This document shows, piece after piece, positions 5,841 to 7,587 of a stretch of 7,587 nucleotides of DNA. The notes beneath the pieces are model-generated. The model saw nothing but the letters and a program-made list of their open reading frames with translations. It did not search any database and was not told the DNA's origin. This DNA is from Chloroflexota bacterium. GTDB lineage: Bacteria; Chloroflexota; Dehalococcoidia; Dehalococcoidales; UBA2162. A program made the translations under genes and the position numbers. The stretch covers positions 1 through 7,587 of the forward strand of contig JACPSA010000075.1 in NCBI GenBank assembly GCA_016193545.1, in the 5' to 3' direction. Position 1 is the stretch's first letter; every line of letters starts with the position of its first letter.

Positions 5841-5882
5841 ATGAATGGCTAGATTGAGGTTTAGCTAACGGGGGGTTGTCAG

Positions 5883-6440
5883 GTGCAAGATGAGGAGAGC
5901 CTCATCCGGCGAGCTAAGCAGCATGACCAGACAGCTTTCGCCAGATTATATGAGGCACACTTTGACCGGATTTATCGTTATGTGACTCTCAGGATAGGGG
6001 ACAGGACGGAGGCGGAAGATATGACGCAGCAGGTATTTGTTAACGCTCTCCAGTCTATTTCTTCCTTCAACTGGCAGGGAGCACCCTTTGCTGCCTGGCT
6101 ATTCCGTATTGCTCATAACCAGGTAGTCGACTATTTTAGAAAGAGGCGAAAGCGGGCGGCGGCTCCTCTGGATGAATCGTTGCTGGTCAGTGACAGTAAT
6201 CCTCAGCAAATGGTCGAGCACAGTTTAGATATTAAGCAGTTACTATCAGCTACCAGGCAGTTGACTGAGGCGCAGCGTGAGGTGATTTCTCTCCGCTTTG
6301 CCAGCGAGTTATCGACTGCCGAGGTCGCTAGGATTATGGGAAAGAGCCAGGGGGCAATAAAAGCCCTACAGCATAGTGCGATTGTGGCTCTGCGCAAGAC
6401 GTTATTGGTGAATACTGATGAGAAAGTCCAGAAAACTTAA
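5883..6440 (+). CDS. ECF-type RNA polymerase sigma factor (sigma-70 family)
   Basis: The 185-residue protein has the two-domain plan of extracytoplasmic-function sigma factors. Region 2 covers about 17-88, with FARLYEAHFDRIYRYVTLRI (19-38), the core-binding segment EAEDMTQQVFVNAL (43-56), and FAAWLFRIAHNQVVDYFRKR (69-88), which binds the -10 element. Region 4 covers about 118-172; its helix-turn-helix, SELSTAEVARIMGKSQGAIK (141-160), reads the -35 element. There is no region 1.1 or 3. The start is GTG at 5883, 7 bases after a run of six G; an in-frame stop lies just upstream at 5862-5864. The last 23 bases overlap the DUF5667 gene, so the two are very likely translated together and may form a sigma/anti-sigma pair. 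Its regulon cannot be read from here. Confidence 0.92.
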   Translation: MQDEESLIRRAKQHDQTAFARLYEAHFDRIYRYVTLRIGDRTEAEDMTQQVFVNALQSISSFNWQGAPFAAWLFRIAHNQVVDYFRKRRKRAAAPLDESLLVSDSNPQQMVEHSLDIKQLLSATRQLTEAQREVISLRFASELSTAEVARIMGKSQGAIKALQHSAIVALRKTLLVNTDEKVQKT

Positions 6441-7290
6441 TAATGCGCTGGATGCGTGTCTGGAGCAACTGCTGATTAAGGGTGAGACTGTAGAGCAGTG
6501 TCTGCAGAGCTTTCCGGAGTACGCGGATGAGCTTAAGCCATTGCTGGAAACGGCTCTGTCGGTTAAACAGGTGTCCGCCATACAGCCGCGTCCTGAGCTA
6601 AGGGATAAAGCCAGATACCAGTTGTATTCGGTACTTCAGGGGATGCTGCCTAGGAAGAGCCTTTCTTCCTTTAGCTGGCGGCCGCAGTGGGCAGTGGTGT
6701 TGACGGCCGTTCTGGTTTTCTTGCTGGTAGGTAGTGGTACGGTGGCAGCCTCGGCTAATAGTATGCCTGACCAGCCCCTTTATCCGGTCAAGCTGGCTAC
6801 CGAAAGGGTACGATTGATATTAACTCCGTCCAGTTTGGGTAAGGCTGAGCTTTATGCCAGGCTGGCCGATAAGAGGGTCGAGGAGATAGTCCGCATGGCT
6901 GATGACAGTGAGCTGGAAAAGGTGGAGCAAACTACCCGGCGTCTGGATGCTTACCTGGCAAGGATAACCGACCTGTCGGCCATTCAAAGAATTAAGGATG
7001 GTGCCGTTACGGTGCCGGCAGTGGCTGAATCGCCTGAGCTGAAAAGAGCACTGGAGGCTGAAAAAGCACCTTTAATGTTTGAGCAGGCAGAACGCGGTAA
7101 AGAGAAAAGTGCCAAAGATGACCGCCGGGAGAAACTGCGGGAGACCGTGGTTCATTATGCATTCAGTCACCCTGAGCGTCTGCGTGCTCTGCTCAGTAAA
7201 GTCCCGCCATCAGCCAGGCCGGCATTGCTGCGGGCTATTGCCATATCCGAAGACGGCTATAAGAGGGCATTGGAATCGATAGACGACTAG
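6418..7290 (+). CDS. DUF5667-domain membrane protein, candidate anti-sigma factor
   Basis: The 290-residue protein has an N-terminal cytoplasmic segment (1-88) containing LDACLEQLLIKGETVEQCLQ (11-30) followed by SFPEYADELKPLLETAL (31-47), a pattern I associate with proteins encoded beside ECF sigma factors in Chloroflexota. One transmembrane helix (about 91-112) is followed by SMPDQPLYPVKLATERVRL (115-133), the signature of DUF5667. The exported C-terminal part is charged and helical, with a Lys/Glu-rich stretch (about 205-242). No zinc-binding HxxxCxxC anti-sigma motif is present. The ATG lies inside the sigma factor gene with no clear ribosome binding site, so translation is probably coupled. 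Role as anti-sigma factor is inferred from gene order and topology. Transcription should end at the terminator 28 bases downstream. Confidence 0.85.
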   Translation: MRKSRKLNNALDACLEQLLIKGETVEQCLQSFPEYADELKPLLETALSVKQVSAIQPRPELRDKARYQLYSVLQGMLPRKSLSSFSWRPQWAVVLTAVLVFLLVGSGTVAASANSMPDQPLYPVKLATERVRLILTPSSLGKAELYARLADKRVEEIVRMADDSELEKVEQTTRRLDAYLARITDLSAIQRIKDGAVTVPAVAESPELKRALEAEKAPLMFEQAERGKEKSAKDDRREKLRETVVHYAFSHPERLRALLSKVPPSARPALLRAIAISEDGYKRALESIDD

Positions 7291-7317
7291 GCGAAAACTG
7301 AATTTGAAAAATTTTTG

Positions 7318-7349
7318 AAAAATCGCCACTAACCAACTGGCGATTTTTT
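7318..7349 (+). terminator. Rho-independent terminator after the sigma/DUF5667 unit
   Basis: AAAAATCGCCA (7318-7328) pairs perfectly with TGGCGATTTTT (7338-7348) around a 9-base loop, and the stem runs into TTTTTT (7344-7349). The G/C core of the stem is about 7 bp. It closes the two-gene unit, so the lipoprotein gene that follows needs read-through or its own promoter. The stem is near-symmetric with an A-run on the left, so it could also work on the minus strand. Confidence 0.85.
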
Positions 7350-7360
7350 CGTTTATATAT

Positions 7361-7385
7361 TTAGTGACAGAAATTTAGTAACAGA
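7361..7385 (+). repeat. Tandem 11-base direct repeat upstream of the lipoprotein gene
   Basis: TTAGTGACAGA (7361-7371) and TTAGTAACAGA (7375-7385) differ at one base and are spaced 14 bases start to start. The second overlaps the ribosome binding site of the next gene. An AT-rich TATATT (7356-7361), a possible -10 box, lies just before, but without a clear -35. This might be a regulatory site or a chance duplication. Confidence 0.35.
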
Positions 7386-7393
7386 GGTAAGTA

Positions 7394-7587
7394 GTGAAAA
7401 AGAAGTGGTTGTTAGTAGCAGGGCTGGCGTTAGGGTTGGCCTTAGTTGGCCTGGTCGGCTGCCAGCCGAGTAGCACTATCCAGGTAGCCAGTAGCCAGCA
7501 GGAAGGCATCTGGGTTAACGGACAGGGTAAAGTGACTATCGTGCCGGATATTGCCCTACTGAGGTTAGGTATTGAAGTTCAGGAAGC
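7394..7587 (+). CDS. SIMPL-domain (DUF541) lipoprotein, N-terminal part
   Basis: Only the first 64 codons are in the window; the gene runs off the right edge. The start is GTG at 7394, preceded by AGAGG (7383-7387) 6 bases upstream. The N-terminus is a lipoprotein signal: MKKK, a hydrophobic core, then the lipobox LVGC with lipidated Cys23, so the mature protein should be anchored outside the cytoplasmic membrane. After a Ser/Gln-rich linker, the stretch IWVNGQGKVTIVPDIALLRL (39-58) matches the beginning of SIMPL/DUF541 domains (compare E. coli YggE, linked to oxidative stress tolerance, and BP26). The molecular function of the family is unclear. It is separated from the DUF5667 gene by a terminator, but the order suggests a link to the sigma factor module. 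Confidence 0.8.
   Translation, partial: MKKKWLLVAGLALGLALVGLVGCQPSSTIQVASSQQEGIWVNGQGKVTIVPDIALLRLGIEVQE

Larger units (their letters stand above)
5488..5882. other. Divergent intergenic region between rimI and the sigma factor gene
   Basis: About 395 bases with no convincing gene. It holds the possible rimI -10 box near its left end, repeat copy 3 in the middle, and the likely promoter and leader of the sigma factor gene at the right end. A short reverse-strand open frame (5575-5763) runs through the repeat and is judged spurious. Confidence 0.6.

Overview
The window looks like a chromosomal segment of an anaerobic Chloroflexota bacterium, most likely of the class Dehalococcoidia. This rests on recalled protein resemblance, not on a search. 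The clues are a stand-alone bacterial Elp3 of Dehalococcoides type, an OFA-like MFS transporter, a RimI with a long internal insertion, an ECF sigma factor overlapping a DUF5667 membrane protein, and GC-rich palindromic repeats in every long intergenic gap. Base composition is moderate, and most genes with a clear start have GGAG-type ribosome binding sites.

Layout. 1-323 is non-coding and holds repeat copy 1. 324-1730 (minus) is Elp3, the radical-SAM/acetyltransferase enzyme that makes cm5U at tRNA position 34. 1731-2014 is a divergent intergenic region with repeat copy 2. 2015-3971 (plus) is a two-gene unit: an MFS transporter whose natural start seems to be an ATC codon, then a class I methyltransferase with Trm9/ALKBH8-like features. 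4055-4783 (plus) follows a likely promoter and encodes a 60-residue 4-oxalocrotonate-tautomerase-like protein and a small membrane-anchored protein of unknown function. 4780-5445 (minus) is a RimI-like protein N-acetyltransferase that converges on the previous gene and shares its stop tetramer. 5446-5882 is a divergent intergenic region with repeat copy 3. 5883-7290 (plus) is an ECF sigma factor overlapping a DUF5667 protein, closed by a good intrinsic terminator. From 7394 a SIMPL-domain (DUF541) lipoprotein begins and runs off the window.

How the genes may work together. The most interesting point is that Elp3 (cm5U34 synthesis) lies about 1.6 kb from a methyltransferase whose C-terminal half has the VPW...RYYYLF...EL pattern of Trm9, the enzyme that methylates cm5U to mcm5U in eukaryotes. 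This suggests a compact bacterial version of the wobble-uridine pathway. The right end looks like a signalling module: sigma factor, membrane-anchored candidate anti-sigma factor and an exported lipoprotein. The three palindromic repeats share inverted ends and look like non-autonomous mobile or REP-type elements. No tRNA, rRNA, CRISPR array or transposase was recognised.
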